Shown piece after piece: positions 1 to 8,800 of a DNA stretch of 64,000 nucleotides. Source of the DNA: JAAFIP01 sp963775085 (GTDB lineage: Bacteria > Pseudomonadota > Gammaproteobacteria > Burkholderiales > Burkholderiaceae_C); assembly GCA_963775085.1 (NCBI GenBank), contig CAVZHO010000003.1, positions 131,052-195,051 on the forward strand, in the 5' to 3' direction. The notes under the pieces were generated by a model. The model had not been told where the DNA came from and ran no database searches. It saw nothing but the letters and a program-made list of their open reading frames with translations. Each line of letters opens with the position of its first letter. Positions within the stretch are counted from its first letter, which is position 1. The position numbers and the translations under genes were made by a program.

Positions 1-747
1 CTGGCCGAAGCGCAGGACAACCACATCATCAACGCCGAGAGCCGCGCCATGCTGGAGGGCGTGATCCACATGGCCGACATGACGGCGGGCGACGTGATGG
101 TGGCCGCCCCGCGCATGGACACCGTCAACATCGACGCGCCACCCGACGAGCTGATGCATGCCATCATCGACACCGCGCACTCGCGCTTTCCGGTGTACGA
201 GAAAGACCGCGAGAACATCATTGGCATCCTGATGGCCAAAGACCTGCTCAAGCTGCAACGCGCGCCCGAGCTCAATTTGCGCGCCCTCTTGCGCCCGGCG
301 GTCTTTGTACCCGAGAGCAAGGGCCTGAACGACCTGCTGCGCGAGTTCCGAGGCAACCGCAACCACCTGGCCATCGTTATCGACGAGTTTGGCCGTACGG
401 CAGGCCTGATCACCATCGAAGACGTGCTGGAGCAAATTGTTGGCGAAATAGAAGACGAGTTTGACGATGTAGACGACGCCGGTGACATCTACGCCCTGGC
501 CGACAAAACCTACCGCGTCAGTGGCGACACGGCGGTAGAACGCGTGAACGAATCCTTTGGCGTGACGATTGCCGCACACGACGCAGAAACCTTTGACACC
601 ATCGGCGGCCTGATCGCCCATGAAATGGGCCATGTGCCCAAACGCGGCGAGCGTTGCGTGCTGGCGGGCCTGAACTTTACGGTGCTGCACACCAAGGGCG
701 GCGCGGTGAAATGGTTCAGGGTGTCGCCGGTGGAGGCCAAGGCTTGA
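1..747 (+). CDS. corC: CorC/HlyC-type transporter-associated protein, 5' truncated by the window edge
   Basis: The frame is open from base 1, so the start lies upstream; an internal ATG at 49 is not needed as a start. The visible part is two CBS repeats (about residues 20-145, with the VAIVxDEFG-like segment LAIVIDEFGRTAGL and ITIEDVLEQIVGEI), followed by a C-terminal CorC_HlyC domain ending near WFRVSP. The family is linked to magnesium/cobalt export or ion balance at the inner membrane. It is the usual upstream neighbour of lnt in proteobacteria, and its stop overlaps the proposed lnt start. The family assignment is firm; the exact transport role is not shown by the sequence. Confidence 0.9.
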   Translation: MAEAQDNHIINAESRAMLEGVIHMADMTAGDVMVAAPRMDTVNIDAPPDELMHAIIDTAHSRFPVYEKDRENIIGILMAKDLLKLQRAPELNLRALLRPAVFVPESKGLNDLLREFRGNRNHLAIVIDEFGRTAGLITIEDVLEQIVGEIEDEFDDVDDAGDIYALADKTYRVSGDTAVERVNESFGVTIAAHDAETFDTIGGLIAHEMGHVPKRGERCVLAGLNFTVLHTKGGAVKWFRVSPVEAKA

Positions 748-2294
748 GGCTGGTGTGGCCGGCGTTGCTGGCCATCGCCGCAGGCTACGCCCACGCCTGC
801 GCCGTTGCCGCGCCGTGGGACGGCCAGCCCCTCTGGTGGCTGCAAATCCTCGCGTTAGCGGTATTGGTCGGCCTGGTGCAGCGCGCACCCGGCATCCCAA
901 GCGCGGCCTGGCTGGGTGGGCTGTTTGCCACCAGCTGGCTGGCGGGCAGCGTGTGGTGGCTGTTTACCTCCATGCACACCTTCGGCGGTCTGGCTGCGCC
1001 GCTGGCGGTGGCGGCCGTTCTTGCTTTGAGTGGGTTCATGGCGATGTTTTACGCCCTGGCTTGTGCCATTTACAGGTATTTATGCCCCGTAGTCCCTGTC
1101 GCCAGGACGCAAGCAGCTATTATTTTTGTAGCATGCTGGTTGTTGGCCGAATTGGTGCGCGACACCTGGCTGACCGGTTTCCCGTGGGCTGCGGGGGGCT
1201 ATGCGCAGGTGGACGGGCCGCTGGCGCATGCCGCCACTCTGGTGGGTGTGTATGGCGTGGGTGTGCTGGCCAGCCTGCTGGCTTGGCTGTGTGCCTGGCT
1301 ATGGGCGGGTAAAAAAATCAAGCTGGCCATTGGCTCCGCCGTGCTACTGCTTATCGTGCATGGAGCCAGCGCCGACTGGCTGCAGCCAGATCGCTTCTCC
1401 AACCCCGCACTTAAATCCACCGTGTCCCTCCTGCAAGGCAACATCCCCCAAGGCGAAAAGTTCGAGCCGTCCAAGGGCATCCCCGTCGCGCTGGAATGGT
1501 ACGCCCAGCAGCTCCAGGCCAGCACCGCCACCCTCACCATCGCCCCCGAGACCGCCATTCCCCTGCTGCCCCGGCAGTTGCCCGAGGGCTACCTCCAGTC
1601 TATTCAGCAAAAGTTTGGCACCGGCACGCAAGCCGCCCTCATCGGCCTGCCGCTGGGCGACTTTGACACTGGCTACACCAACTCCGCCATCGGCTTCAAG
1701 CCCGGTCAGGCCGCGCCCTACCGCTACGACAAACACCACCTCGTGCCCTTTGGCGAGGTCATCCCGCCCTGGTTTAAATGGTTCACCCAGATGATGAACA
1801 TCCCCCTGGGCGACTTTGCCCGCGGTGACGTAGGCCAGCCCAGCTTTACCCACGCCGGCCAGCGCTTTGCCCCCAACATCTGCTACGAAGACCTGTTTGG
1901 CGACCAGCTCGCCGCCCGCTTTATCGACGAATCCAGCGCCCCCACTGTGCTGGTGAATATGAGCAACATCGGCTGGTTTGGCAACAGCATCGCCATCGAC
2001 CAGCACCTGCACATCAGCCGCATGCGCGCCATCGAGCTAGGCCGCCCCATGGTGCGCGCCACCAACACCGGCCCCACCGTCATCATCAACCACCAAGGCC
2101 AGGTCACCCACAGCCTGCCGCGCCACACCCGCGGCGTGCTGCTGGGCGAGGTAGCGGGCCGCACCGGCATCACGCCCTATGCGTGGTGGGCCGCGCGGTT
2201 TGGCCTGGGGCCGCTGTGGTTGCTGGGAATCGCTATTATTTTGCTAGCTGCTTACGTCCGCAGGACAAGGACTAGAGGCCTGAAATACAAGTAA
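744..2294 (+). CDS. lnt: Apolipoprotein N-acyltransferase
   Basis: Adds the third acyl chain to the N-terminal cysteine of lipoproteins in the inner membrane. The N-terminal half is strongly hydrophobic (multiple membrane segments). The C-terminal half is a CN-hydrolase domain with the expected triad: Glu in APETAIP, Lys in YDKHHLVPFGE and Cys in NICYEDLFG. I chose the TTG at 744 because GGAGG lies 7 bases upstream and it overlaps the corC stop; ATG 711 is an alternative that overlaps corC by 37 bases. Two copies of the dispersed palindromic repeat lie in frame in this gene, one in the membrane part (1084-1134) and one forming the C-terminal tail (2232-2280). Confidence 0.9.
   Translation: MRLVWPALLAIAAGYAHACAVAAPWDGQPLWWLQILALAVLVGLVQRAPGIPSAAWLGGLFATSWLAGSVWWLFTSMHTFGGLAAPLAVAAVLALSGFMAMFYALACAIYRYLCPVVPVARTQAAIIFVACWLLAELVRDTWLTGFPWAAGGYAQVDGPLAHAATLVGVYGVGVLASLLAWLCAWLWAGKKIKLAIGSAVLLLIVHGASADWLQPDRFSNPALKSTVSLLQGNIPQGEKFEPSKGIPVALEWYAQQLQASTATLTIAPETAIPLLPRQLPEGYLQSIQQKFGTGTQAALIGLPLGDFDTGYTNSAIGFKPGQAAPYRYDKHHLVPFGEVIPPWFKWFTQMMNIPLGDFARGDVGQPSFTHAGQRFAPNICYEDLFGDQLAARFIDESSAPTVLVNMSNIGWFGNSIAIDQHLHISRMRAIELGRPMVRATNTGPTVIINHQGQVTHSLPRHTRGVLLGEVAGRTGITPYAWWAARFGLGPLWLLGIAIILLAAYVRRTRTRGLKYK
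1084..1134 (+). repeat. Dispersed ~50-bp palindromic repeat, copy 1 (inside lnt)
   Basis: Contains the family landmarks AGTCCCTGTCGCCAGGACG and AAGCAGCTATT followed by an AT-rich loop and GTAGCA. Read in frame it encodes PVVPVARTQAAIIFVA within the Lnt membrane region. Confidence 0.8.
2232..2280 (-). repeat. Dispersed palindromic repeat, copy 2 (3' end of lnt)
   Basis: Reverse orientation: GCTATTATTTTGCTAGCTGC then TTACGTCC and GGACAAGGACTAGAGGCC. It encodes the last ~17 residues before the terminal KYK of Lnt, so the repeat supplies the protein's C-terminal tail. Confidence 0.8.
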
Positions 2295-2317
2295 AAAGTG
2301 GTTTGGCAGGGGGTGAG

Positions 2318-2731
2318 CTAAATTACCCGTTTCTCAACATGCCGCGCAAAATTATCCAAGATGGCTTGCCAGCCCTGGCGTTGCTGATCGGTGGTATGGG
2401 TGCCCTCTGCATCAAAGGTTTCGCGCACCGTTACGCCGCCGGGCGTGGCGACAAACTCTACCTGCACCAGGCGGGCATCTTCCAGTGCAAACTCGATGAA
2501 CTGCTGCGGCACGATGCGGGTGTAGGTGCCTTTCAGGTCAAAACCCATGCTGCCGTCCCTGGCCTCCATGCGCGACGTAAAAGTGCCGCCCACGCGCAAG
2601 TCCACGCTAGCGCGGGGGGTGTGCCAGTCGTCCGAGGCGGCGTTCCATTGCATGATGTCCTGCGGCGTAGTCCAGGCGCGCCAGACCTCTTGCGCACTGG
2701 CGTGGACGGTGGTTTCGACGGTGATTTTCAT
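2318..2731 (-). CDS. SRPBCC / AHSA1-like domain protein
   Basis: A 137-residue START-like (SRPBCC) fold protein. It begins MKITVETTVHASAQEVWRAWT, the typical first strand and helix, with the central WHTPRASVDLRVGGTF strand and the C-terminal helix QGWQAILDNFARHVE typical of AHSA1-type proteins. Members bind hydrophobic ligands or act as stress-related accessory proteins; the ligand cannot be inferred. The gene stands alone on the - strand between lnt and glyQ, convergent with lnt, with its 3' end 23 bases from the lnt stop. It starts at ATG 2731 behind a purine-rich GGAGGTACT-like site. Confidence 0.85.
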   Translation of the reverse strand: MKITVETTVHASAQEVWRAWTTPQDIMQWNAASDDWHTPRASVDLRVGGTFTSRMEARDGSMGFDLKGTYTRIVPQQFIEFALEDARLVQVEFVATPGGVTVRETFDAEGTHTTDQQRQGWQAILDNFARHVEKRVI

Positions 2732-2936
2732 GGAGTACCTCCCGGGGGGATGTCAAAAAGCAATGCCATGCAGACGGCAATAGCGGTGTTTTTGCTATGC
2801 CTAGAACTTTAAACGGGCCGGTTGAAAATTGCAAACCCGCCCGCCCATCTACGGCGCAGCTCATGCCTTATGGCCGCGCCAGACCAGAAGCCCCGTAAAA
2901 TCAAGGCCTTACGCTCACTTGCGTACCATGATCACC

Positions 2937-3842
2937 ATGCTCTCTTTTCAGCAAATTATCCTCACCCTGCAAAACTACTGGTCTGACCAGGGCTGCGCGC
3001 TATTGCAGCCTTACGACATGGAAGTGGGCGCAGGCACATCGCACACAGCTACGTTTTTAAGAGCGCTCGGGCCTGAGCCGTGGAAGGCCGCCTATGTGCA
3101 GCCCAGCCGTCGCCCGAAAGACGGGCGCTATGGCGAGAACCCGAACCGCTTGCAGCATTATTACCAATACCAGGTGGTTTTGAAGCCCGCACCGGCCAAT
3201 ATCTTGCAGCTGTACCTGGGCAGCCTCGAGGCGTTGGGTTTTGACCTCAAGAAGAACGACATTCGCTTTGTCGAAGACGATTGGGAAAACCCCACGCTGG
3301 GGGCCTGGGGCCTGGGCTGGGAGGTGTGGTTGAACGGCATGGAGGTCACGCAGTTCACCTACTTTCAGCAGGTCGGTGGCATCGACTGCAAGCCGATTAC
3401 CGGCGAAATCACTTACGGCCTGGAGCGCCTGGCCATGTACCTGCAAGGCGTGGACAACGTGTACAACCTGGAGTGGACCAAGGGCCTCAGCTATGGCGAT
3501 GTGTACAAACAAAACGAGGTGGAGCAGTCTACCTACAACTTTGAGCACAGCGATGCCGAGTTTTTATTCACCGCCTTTGCCGCGCACGAAAAGCAGGCCA
3601 AACACCTGATGGAGCAGCAACTGGCCCTGCCCGCCTACGAGCAGGTGCTGAAAGCGGCGCACAGTTTTAACTTGCTGGACGCACGCGGCGCCATCAGCGT
3701 GACCGAGCGCGCCGCCTACATCGGCCGCATCCGCAACATCTCGCGCAGCGTGGCGCAAAGCTATTACGACTCGCGCGAACGCCTGGGCTTCCCCATGGCG
3801 CCGCGTGAGTGGGTGGAGCAGATGCCCAAGAAAGCCGCGTGA
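2937..3842 (+). CDS. glyQ: Glycyl-tRNA synthetase alpha subunit
   Basis: Catalytic alpha chain of the bacterial alpha2beta2 glycyl-tRNA synthetase. Near-universal family blocks are present: DMEVGAGTSH, AYVQPSRRPKDGRYGENPNR, NPTLGAWGLGWEVWLNGMEV, FTYFQQVGG and ITYGLERLAMYLQGV. The C-terminus NLLDARGAISVTERAAYI is also standard. The start at ATG 2937 (MLSFQQIILTLQ) fits homologues; ATG 2928 is an in-frame alternative and neither has a clear Shine-Dalgarno. The long upstream open frame from 2829 is not credible as protein. It is followed after 10 bases by glyS, giving a two-gene operon. Confidence 0.96.
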   Translation: MLSFQQIILTLQNYWSDQGCALLQPYDMEVGAGTSHTATFLRALGPEPWKAAYVQPSRRPKDGRYGENPNRLQHYYQYQVVLKPAPANILQLYLGSLEALGFDLKKNDIRFVEDDWENPTLGAWGLGWEVWLNGMEVTQFTYFQQVGGIDCKPITGEITYGLERLAMYLQGVDNVYNLEWTKGLSYGDVYKQNEVEQSTYNFEHSDAEFLFTAFAAHEKQAKHLMEQQLALPAYEQVLKAAHSFNLLDARGAISVTERAAYIGRIRNISRSVAQSYYDSRERLGFPMAPREWVEQMPKKAA

Positions 3843-3852
3843 GACATAAGCC

Positions 3853-5973
3853 ATGACAACTAAAAACCTTCTTGTTGAATTATTTGTAGAAGAGCTGCCG
3901 CCCAAGGCGCTTAAAAAACTGGGCGATGCGTTTGCCGGAGTGCTGCACGAGCAGCTCAAGGCACAGGGCCTGTGCTCTGCAGGGTCTGCACTGACGGCAT
4001 ATGCCTCGCCGCGCCGCCTGGCGGCGCACATCACGCAGGTGGCAGACAAGGGCGCGGACAAAGCGATGTCGCAAAAGCTCATGCCAGTGGCTGTGGGGCT
4101 GGACGCGGCGGGCAATGCCACGCCTGCGCTACTGAAAAAACTGCAAACCCTGGGGGCGGATGCCTCTGCGGTGGCGGGCTTGCAGCGGGCGATGGACGGC
4201 AAGGCCGAGGCTTTGTTTTACGCATCGCAGCAGCAGGGCGCATCGCTTTTAGTAGCGCTAAACGCTGCATTGGCGGTGGCTATTGCCAAGTTACCCATCC
4301 CTAAAGTGATGTCGTACCAACTGGGTGCTGGCAGCGAGATGCCAGGCTGGACCAGTGTGAGCTTTGTGCGGCCCGCGCATGGCCTGGTGGCTTTGCATGG
4401 CAGCGACGTAGTGCCGATTGAGGCACTGGGTTTGAAGGCGGGCAACAGCACGCAGGGGCATCGCTTTGAGGCGCTGGTCTCGCCCGTGGTGCTGAAGGAT
4501 GCTGACAGTTACGCCGCCACGTTGCGCGAGCAGGGCGCGGTGATCGCCAGTTTTGCAGAGCGCAGGGCCGAGATTGCCAAACAATTGGCGGCGGCTGCGG
4601 CCAAGGTGGGCGGCAATGTGAAAGCCATTGAAGACGATGCGCTGCTGGACGAAGTGACGGCGCTGGTCGAGCGCCCTACTGTGTTGGTCTGTGAGTTTGA
4701 AGCAGAGTTCCTCGCCGTGCCGCAGGAGTGTTTGATTCTCACGATGAAGGCGAATCAAAAATACTTCCCGTTGCTCGATGCGGGCGGCAAGCTGACCAAC
4801 AAATTTTTGGTCGTCAGCAACATCAGCCCCACGGATGCCAGCGCCGTCATCCAAGGCAACGAACGCGTCGTGCGCCCGCGCCTGGCCGATGCCAAGTTTT
4901 TCTTTGACCAAGACCGCAAGAAATCGCTGGAGTCGCGCGTCGAAAGCCTGGACAAGGTGGTCTACCACAACAAGCTGGGCACACAGGGCGAGCGTGCCAA
5001 GCGGGTGCGCGCCATTGCCCGTGTGATCGGCGAGCAATTGGGCGGCGAGGCGCTGGCCAAGGCCGCCGACACGGCAGCGCGCCTGGCCAAGACCGACTTG
5101 CTGACCGACATGGTGGGCGAGTTCCCCGAGCTACAGGGCATCATGGGGGGTTACTACGCGCGCCACGACGGTCTGGGTGACGAGATCGCGTTGGCCATGG
5201 AAGACCACTACAAGCCGCGCTTTGCTGGTGACGATCTTCCGCGCAACCCGGTGGGCATCGTCGTCGCGCTGGCAGACAAGCTGGAAACCCTGGTGGGCAT
5301 GTTTGGTATTGGCAACCTGCCCACCGGCGACAAAGACCCGTTCGCGCTGCGCCGCCACGCGCTGGGTGTCATTCGTATGCTGGTAGAAAAAGATTTGCCC
5401 ATCGGCGTTTCCCAGTTGATCGAGATTGGTGAGGCGGTGTTCCCCAGCCAGGCCACGGTGCTGGAGCCGTTGGCCGAATTCCTCTACGAGCGACTGGCCG
5501 GTGGTCTGCGCGAGCAAGGCTACAGCGCCCAGGAGGTCGATGCCGTGGTGTCGCAGCGCCCGCAGCGCCTGGCCGATGTGGGCAAGCGCCTGGCCGCCGT
5601 GCGCGCCTTCGCGCAGTTGCCCGAAGCCCCCGCGTTGGCCGCCGCCAACAAACGCGTGGGCAACATCCTGAAGAAGGTGGGCGTTGCGGTAGAGGCCAAA
5701 GTCACCCCCGCGCTGCTCCAGGTTGAGGAAGAAAAAGCCCTGCATTCTGCTCTTAATTCAGTAGCTTATCACGCTGATTCGGCTTGGTCTAAAGGCGATT
5801 ACACCGCCAATCTGCAAGCGCTGGCTGCACTCAAGGCCCCGGTCGATGCCTTCTTTGAAAAAGTCATGGTCAATGCCGAAGACCCGGCCCTCAAAGCCAA
5901 CCGCCTGGGCCTGTTGGCCACGCTGCACCACGCCATGAACCGCGTGGCGGATTTGTCGAAGTTGGCAAGTTAA
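3853..5973 (+). CDS. glyS: Glycyl-tRNA synthetase beta subunit
   Basis: Beta chain (706 residues, normal length) that binds tRNA-Gly and completes the heterotetramer with GlyQ. Diagnostic segments are LLVELFVEELPPKALKKL at the N-terminus, the ECLILTMKANQKYFPLLD and FLVVSNI block, LADAKFFFDQDRKKSLESR, and the HD-like region ELQGIMGGYYARHDG with DHYKPRFAGDDLP. The C-terminal DALR-type anticodon domain follows. Near residues 634-648 a short stretch (bases 5748-5792) is poorly conserved and resembles a decayed copy of the dispersed repeat, but this is uncertain. Confidence 0.96.
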   Translation: MTTKNLLVELFVEELPPKALKKLGDAFAGVLHEQLKAQGLCSAGSALTAYASPRRLAAHITQVADKGADKAMSQKLMPVAVGLDAAGNATPALLKKLQTLGADASAVAGLQRAMDGKAEALFYASQQQGASLLVALNAALAVAIAKLPIPKVMSYQLGAGSEMPGWTSVSFVRPAHGLVALHGSDVVPIEALGLKAGNSTQGHRFEALVSPVVLKDADSYAATLREQGAVIASFAERRAEIAKQLAAAAAKVGGNVKAIEDDALLDEVTALVERPTVLVCEFEAEFLAVPQECLILTMKANQKYFPLLDAGGKLTNKFLVVSNISPTDASAVIQGNERVVRPRLADAKFFFDQDRKKSLESRVESLDKVVYHNKLGTQGERAKRVRAIARVIGEQLGGEALAKAADTAARLAKTDLLTDMVGEFPELQGIMGGYYARHDGLGDEIALAMEDHYKPRFAGDDLPRNPVGIVVALADKLETLVGMFGIGNLPTGDKDPFALRRHALGVIRMLVEKDLPIGVSQLIEIGEAVFPSQATVLEPLAEFLYERLAGGLREQGYSAQEVDAVVSQRPQRLADVGKRLAAVRAFAQLPEAPALAAANKRVGNILKKVGVAVEAKVTPALLQVEEEKALHSALNSVAYHADSAWSKGDYTANLQALAALKAPVDAFFEKVMVNAEDPALKANRLGLLATLHHAMNRVADLSKLAS

Positions 5974-5997
5974 CCGATTGCAATTCATAATTGAGCC

Positions 5998-6315
5998 ATG
6001 CCTACGCAACGACAAATTGAACGATTCACCTTGGCGTTTCACCAAGTTGCTGTGAATCGTTTGCGTGCGCATCCTGAAAATCTGATCAAGGCCGTGGATG
6101 TATTGAACCGCTGGGAAGCTCAAGGAATCTCTGGTTCTGGACAGGTCTATCGTGACACTTGGAGGCGTATGCTGAGAGATGGTGTTGACGAAATCGAAAA
6201 AGCGGTCTGTATTGATACGGATAGTGCCGCCACTATTCGCAGCATGTCTCCATTGGGTTTTGTATTGTCTGAAGAAGAGCGCATGCAAATTCGTCGCGAG
6301 GCCATGGCGGTATGA
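5998..6315 (+). CDS. Small protein, probable antitoxin-like partner of a truncated nucleotidyltransferase gene
   Basis: A 105-residue soluble protein that I do not recognise by family name. It begins MPTQRQIERFTLAFHQVAVN and ends VLSEEERMQIRREAMAV, with no membrane segment. Its stop overlaps the next ATG by four bases (ATGA at 6312-6315), so it was translationally coupled to a second gene. That second gene now has only about 22 recognisable codons, resembling the start of DUF6036/AbiEii-like nucleotidyltransferases. By that context it may be the regulator or antitoxin half of a two-gene module. GC content is lower than in glyS, consistent with acquisition. The functional call is inference only. 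Confidence 0.5.
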   Translation: MPTQRQIERFTLAFHQVAVNRLRAHPENLIKAVDVLNRWEAQGISGSGQVYRDTWRRMLRDGVDEIEKAVCIDTDSAATIRSMSPLGFVLSEEERMQIRREAMAV

Positions 6316-6419
6316 AACTATCGCAATTACTCCATGTTTTACGCGCAGCGGCAGAAATTTCCAAGGAAAAGTCTTTCACCCAATGGGCGCAGCGCCGCGC
6401 ACAGGAGGCTGCATTATGA
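6312..6419 (+). pseudogene. 5' remnant of a coupled toxin-like (nucleotidyltransferase?) gene
   Basis: A 35-codon reading frame starting MKLSQLLHVLRAAAEIS that overlaps the upstream stop by four bases and runs out in the gmhB ribosome-binding region. The opening resembles N-termini of DUF6036-type nucleotidyltransferases, which usually continue for well over 150 residues. Everything after about codon 22 looks like gmhB leader, suggesting a deletion that fused the 5' end to the gmhB upstream region. Family identity is from memory and tentative. Confidence 0.4.
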
Positions 6420-6976
6420 AACTCATCATCATCGACCGCGACGGCACCATCAACGAAGAGCGGGCCGACTTTGTCAAGACGGCCGAAGAATGGGTGCCGC
6501 TGCCGGGCGCGCTGGAGGCGGTGGCGCGGCTTAACCATGCGGGTTGGCATGTGGTGGTGGCGTCGAACCAGTCGGGCCTGGGGCGCGGGCTGTTTGATGT
6601 GGCGGCGCTCAACGCCATGCACAGCAAAATGCACAAGCTGCTGGCAGTGCAGGGCGGCAAGATTGATGGCATCTTCTACTGCCCGCACACGCCCGCCGAC
6701 GGCTGCACCTGCCGCAAGCCCTTGCCCGGATTGTTTGAGCAGATCATCGAGCGCTATGGCCTGGACATTGACAGTGCTCAGAAGCGCATCCACACCGTGG
6801 GCGATACCGTGCGCGACTTGCAGGCGGGGGCTGCGGCGGGATGTGTGCCGCACCTGGTGCTGACGGGCAATGGTGCCAAGTACAAAGACCAGGCGCTGCC
6901 CATAGACTTTCCCGCTGGTACACAGGTGCATGCCGATATGGCTGCGTTTGCCGACTATGTTTTGAAATTAGCTTAG
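6416..6976 (+). CDS. gmhB: D-glycero-beta-D-manno-heptose 1,7-bisphosphate 7-phosphatase
   Basis: HAD-superfamily phosphatase of ADP-heptose synthesis for the lipopolysaccharide inner core. The catalytic motif is IDRDGTINEE (residues ~5-14). VVASNQSGLGRG is motif II, and the structural zinc loop CPHTPADGCTCRKPLPG carries the C-x-H and C-x-C ligands. GDTVRDLQAG is motif IV. The start at ATG 6416 is preceded by AGGAGG with seven bases spacing, so the longer upstream open frame is rejected. It is followed by plsC after 14 bases; the pair is common in Burkholderiales. Confidence 0.93.
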   Translation: MKLIIIDRDGTINEERADFVKTAEEWVPLPGALEAVARLNHAGWHVVVASNQSGLGRGLFDVAALNAMHSKMHKLLAVQGGKIDGIFYCPHTPADGCTCRKPLPGLFEQIIERYGLDIDSAQKRIHTVGDTVRDLQAGAAAGCVPHLVLTGNGAKYKDQALPIDFPAGTQVHADMAAFADYVLKLA

Positions 6977-6990
6977 GTCCTTCAGACTTT

Positions 6991-7737
6991 ATGGCCTACA
7001 CGCTCGCCTTCATCCGCTCTTGCCTGCACATGTTGTGGATGGTGGTCACCGTGATTCCGTGGGCCATTGCCGTCATCGTTGCCTCCTGGTTTGTCAGCCC
7101 TGCCCGGGTGTACTGGATGTGCGCGGGCTGGCTCAGTTGCGCCATGTGGGGGCTGACCACCATCTGCGGTGTGCGCTGGCGCATTACGGGCCTGGAGAAT
7201 TTGCCGCAGGGTGAGAAAGACGGCGCGGTGCTGCTGTGCAAACACCAGTCTACGCTGGAGACTTTTCTGCTGCCCACCATCATGCCGCACCCTCTTGCCT
7301 ATGTGTTCAAGCGCGAGCTGCTGTATGTGCCCTTCTTTGGCTGGGCCATGGGCCGCATGGACATGATCCATATTGACCGCAGCAAACGCAGCGAGGCCTT
7401 TGCCAAAGTGGTGGCGCAAGGCAAGCGCGTGATGGGCCAAGGCGTGTGGGTCATCATGTTCCCCGAGGGCACGCGCATCCCACGCGGCCAGGCGGGCACT
7501 TACAAGAGTGGCGGTACGCGCCTGGCCTGCGAGACGGGTCGCCCGGTGGTGCCGATTGCAGTGAATGCCGCCACCCGCTGGCCGCGCAAGGCCTTTGTCA
7601 AAACCCCCGGGGTGGTGGACGTGGTGATCGGCAAACCCATTGCCAGCATAAGCCGCCAGCCCGATGAACTGATGCAAGAAGTGCAAACCTGGATCGAAGC
7701 CAAGATGCGCGAGATCGACCCTGCGGCCTACCGCTAA
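6991..7737 (+). CDS. plsC: 1-acyl-sn-glycerol-3-phosphate acyltransferase
   Basis: Membrane acyltransferase that converts lysophosphatidate to phosphatidate. An N-terminal transmembrane segment (about residues 8-32, LHMLWMVVTVIPWAIAVIVA) precedes the PlsC domain. Motif I is KHQSTLETF, that is H-x4-E rather than the canonical H-x4-D. The FPEGTRIPRGQ block (motif III) and VPIAVNAA (motif IV) are intact. The start at ATG 6991 is chosen over an upstream open frame that overlaps gmhB. The gene lies in one operon with gmhB and the downstream peptidase-like gene (9-base gap). Confidence 0.9.
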   Translation: MAYTLAFIRSCLHMLWMVVTVIPWAIAVIVASWFVSPARVYWMCAGWLSCAMWGLTTICGVRWRITGLENLPQGEKDGAVLLCKHQSTLETFLLPTIMPHPLAYVFKRELLYVPFFGWAMGRMDMIHIDRSKRSEAFAKVVAQGKRVMGQGVWVIMFPEGTRIPRGQAGTYKSGGTRLACETGRPVVPIAVNAATRWPRKAFVKTPGVVDVVIGKPIASISRQPDELMQEVQTWIEAKMREIDPAAYR

Positions 7738-7746
7738 ACTCCCACC

Positions 7747-8739
7747 ATGCGCGGTTTATTGCAACTCACCCTGGATTTCTTTACGGACACCGTTGCATCC
7801 GTCGTTTCGGAGCCAAATAAGCCCGTAGTCCATGATAGCAGGACACAATCAGCTATTGAAAAAGTAGCAAGCGTCAATCCTGTCGCCACTGCACCCTCCG
7901 CCGAACTCCTGGCTGCGGTGCTGCGCCCAGTGGCCTTCGCCCACCCGCGCGCCAACCGCGAGGCGCGTTTGGCAGGCAGTATCGTCGCCTTTGAACTCAA
8001 GCGTGGCAAGCGCAAAACCATTGGCTTTAGCGTGGGTGCCGACGGCCTCACCGTGAGTGCGCCGCGCTGGGTGCCTTTGTACGAGATTGATAAATCTGTA
8101 CAGGAAAAATCGGCCTGGATTGTGAAGAAGCTGCAAGAGTCGCAAGAGCGTAGCCAGCAGCTGGAAAGCAACCGCATTGAGTGGAAAGACGGCACCCTCA
8201 TCCCCTTTATGGGCGAGCAGGTGATCGTGGTGATCGACCCGCGCCACCTCTACCACTCGGCAGACAAGGCGGGCACTGCGGTGGAAGGTCTGGCCCAGTT
8301 GCATACCGATGCTAAGGAGCCCAACGCTTCCCTGCCTGGTGTGCCACGCCTCACCTTGCACATCAGCCTGCCGCAAGATGCCGCGCCCGAGCGCATCCGC
8401 GATGCCGTGCAGGCGTGGCTCATGCGCCAAGCCAAGCGCATCTTCCAGGAGCGCCTGCACCACTATGCGCCCCAGCTTAAAGTGACCTGGACCAAGCTGA
8501 GTTTAAGCAGTGCAGGCACCCGCTGGGGCACCGCCAAGTCTGACGGCAGCATCCGCCTGAACTGGCGGCTCATCCACTTCTCCGAGCGCATCATTGACTA
8601 TGTGGTGGTACACGAGCTGTCCCATCTGCGCGTGATGGACCACAGCCCGCGCTTTTGGAGCACCGTCGAATCCATCATGCCCGACTACGCTGCGCTGCGT
8701 GGGCAGCTCAAAGACGATGCGATTCCGCGCTGGGACTGA
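7747..8739 (+). CDS. YgjP/SprT-type (M48-like, DUF45) metallopeptidase-domain protein
   Basis: 330 residues. The C-terminal half is the YgjP-like metallopeptidase domain with WGTAKSDGSIRLNWRLI, the zinc motif VVHELSHLRVMDHS (HExxH-like, HELSH plus a downstream His) and FWSTVESIMPDY. The N-terminal ~80 residues are not conserved and include an in-frame copy of the dispersed repeat (7820-7869). Substrate and physiological role are unknown; proteins of this type are often encoded beside plsC in Burkholderiales. It probably shares transcription with plsC. Confidence 0.85.
   Translation: MRGLLQLTLDFFTDTVASVVSEPNKPVVHDSRTQSAIEKVASVNPVATAPSAELLAAVLRPVAFAHPRANREARLAGSIVAFELKRGKRKTIGFSVGADGLTVSAPRWVPLYEIDKSVQEKSAWIVKKLQESQERSQQLESNRIEWKDGTLIPFMGEQVIVVIDPRHLYHSADKAGTAVEGLAQLHTDAKEPNASLPGVPRLTLHISLPQDAAPERIRDAVQAWLMRQAKRIFQERLHHYAPQLKVTWTKLSLSSAGTRWGTAKSDGSIRLNWRLIHFSERIIDYVVVHELSHLRVMDHSPRFWSTVESIMPDYAALRGQLKDDAIPRWD
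7820..7869 (+). repeat. Dispersed palindromic repeat, copy 3 (inside the YgjP-like gene)
   Basis: GCCCGTAGTCC, then AGCAGGACAC, then CAGCTATTGAAAAAGTAGCA. Read in frame it gives KPVVHDSRTQSAIEKVA, the same reading phase as copies 1, 7 and 8. Confidence 0.8.
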
Positions 8740-8800
8740 CGCGTTGGAGTAGCATGTGCGCTAGGGCGCGTAAAAGCCCCTGTTTGCGGAGGCGTGTGCG

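Noticed and set aside
2778..2803. Palindrome GGCAATAGC...GCTATGCC before glyQ
   Set aside because: Only the GCTAT core matches; flanking landmarks of the repeat are absent.
5748..5792. Possible decayed repeat copy in glyS
   Set aside because: Only partial similarity to reverse-orientation copies; cannot be separated from ordinary divergence.
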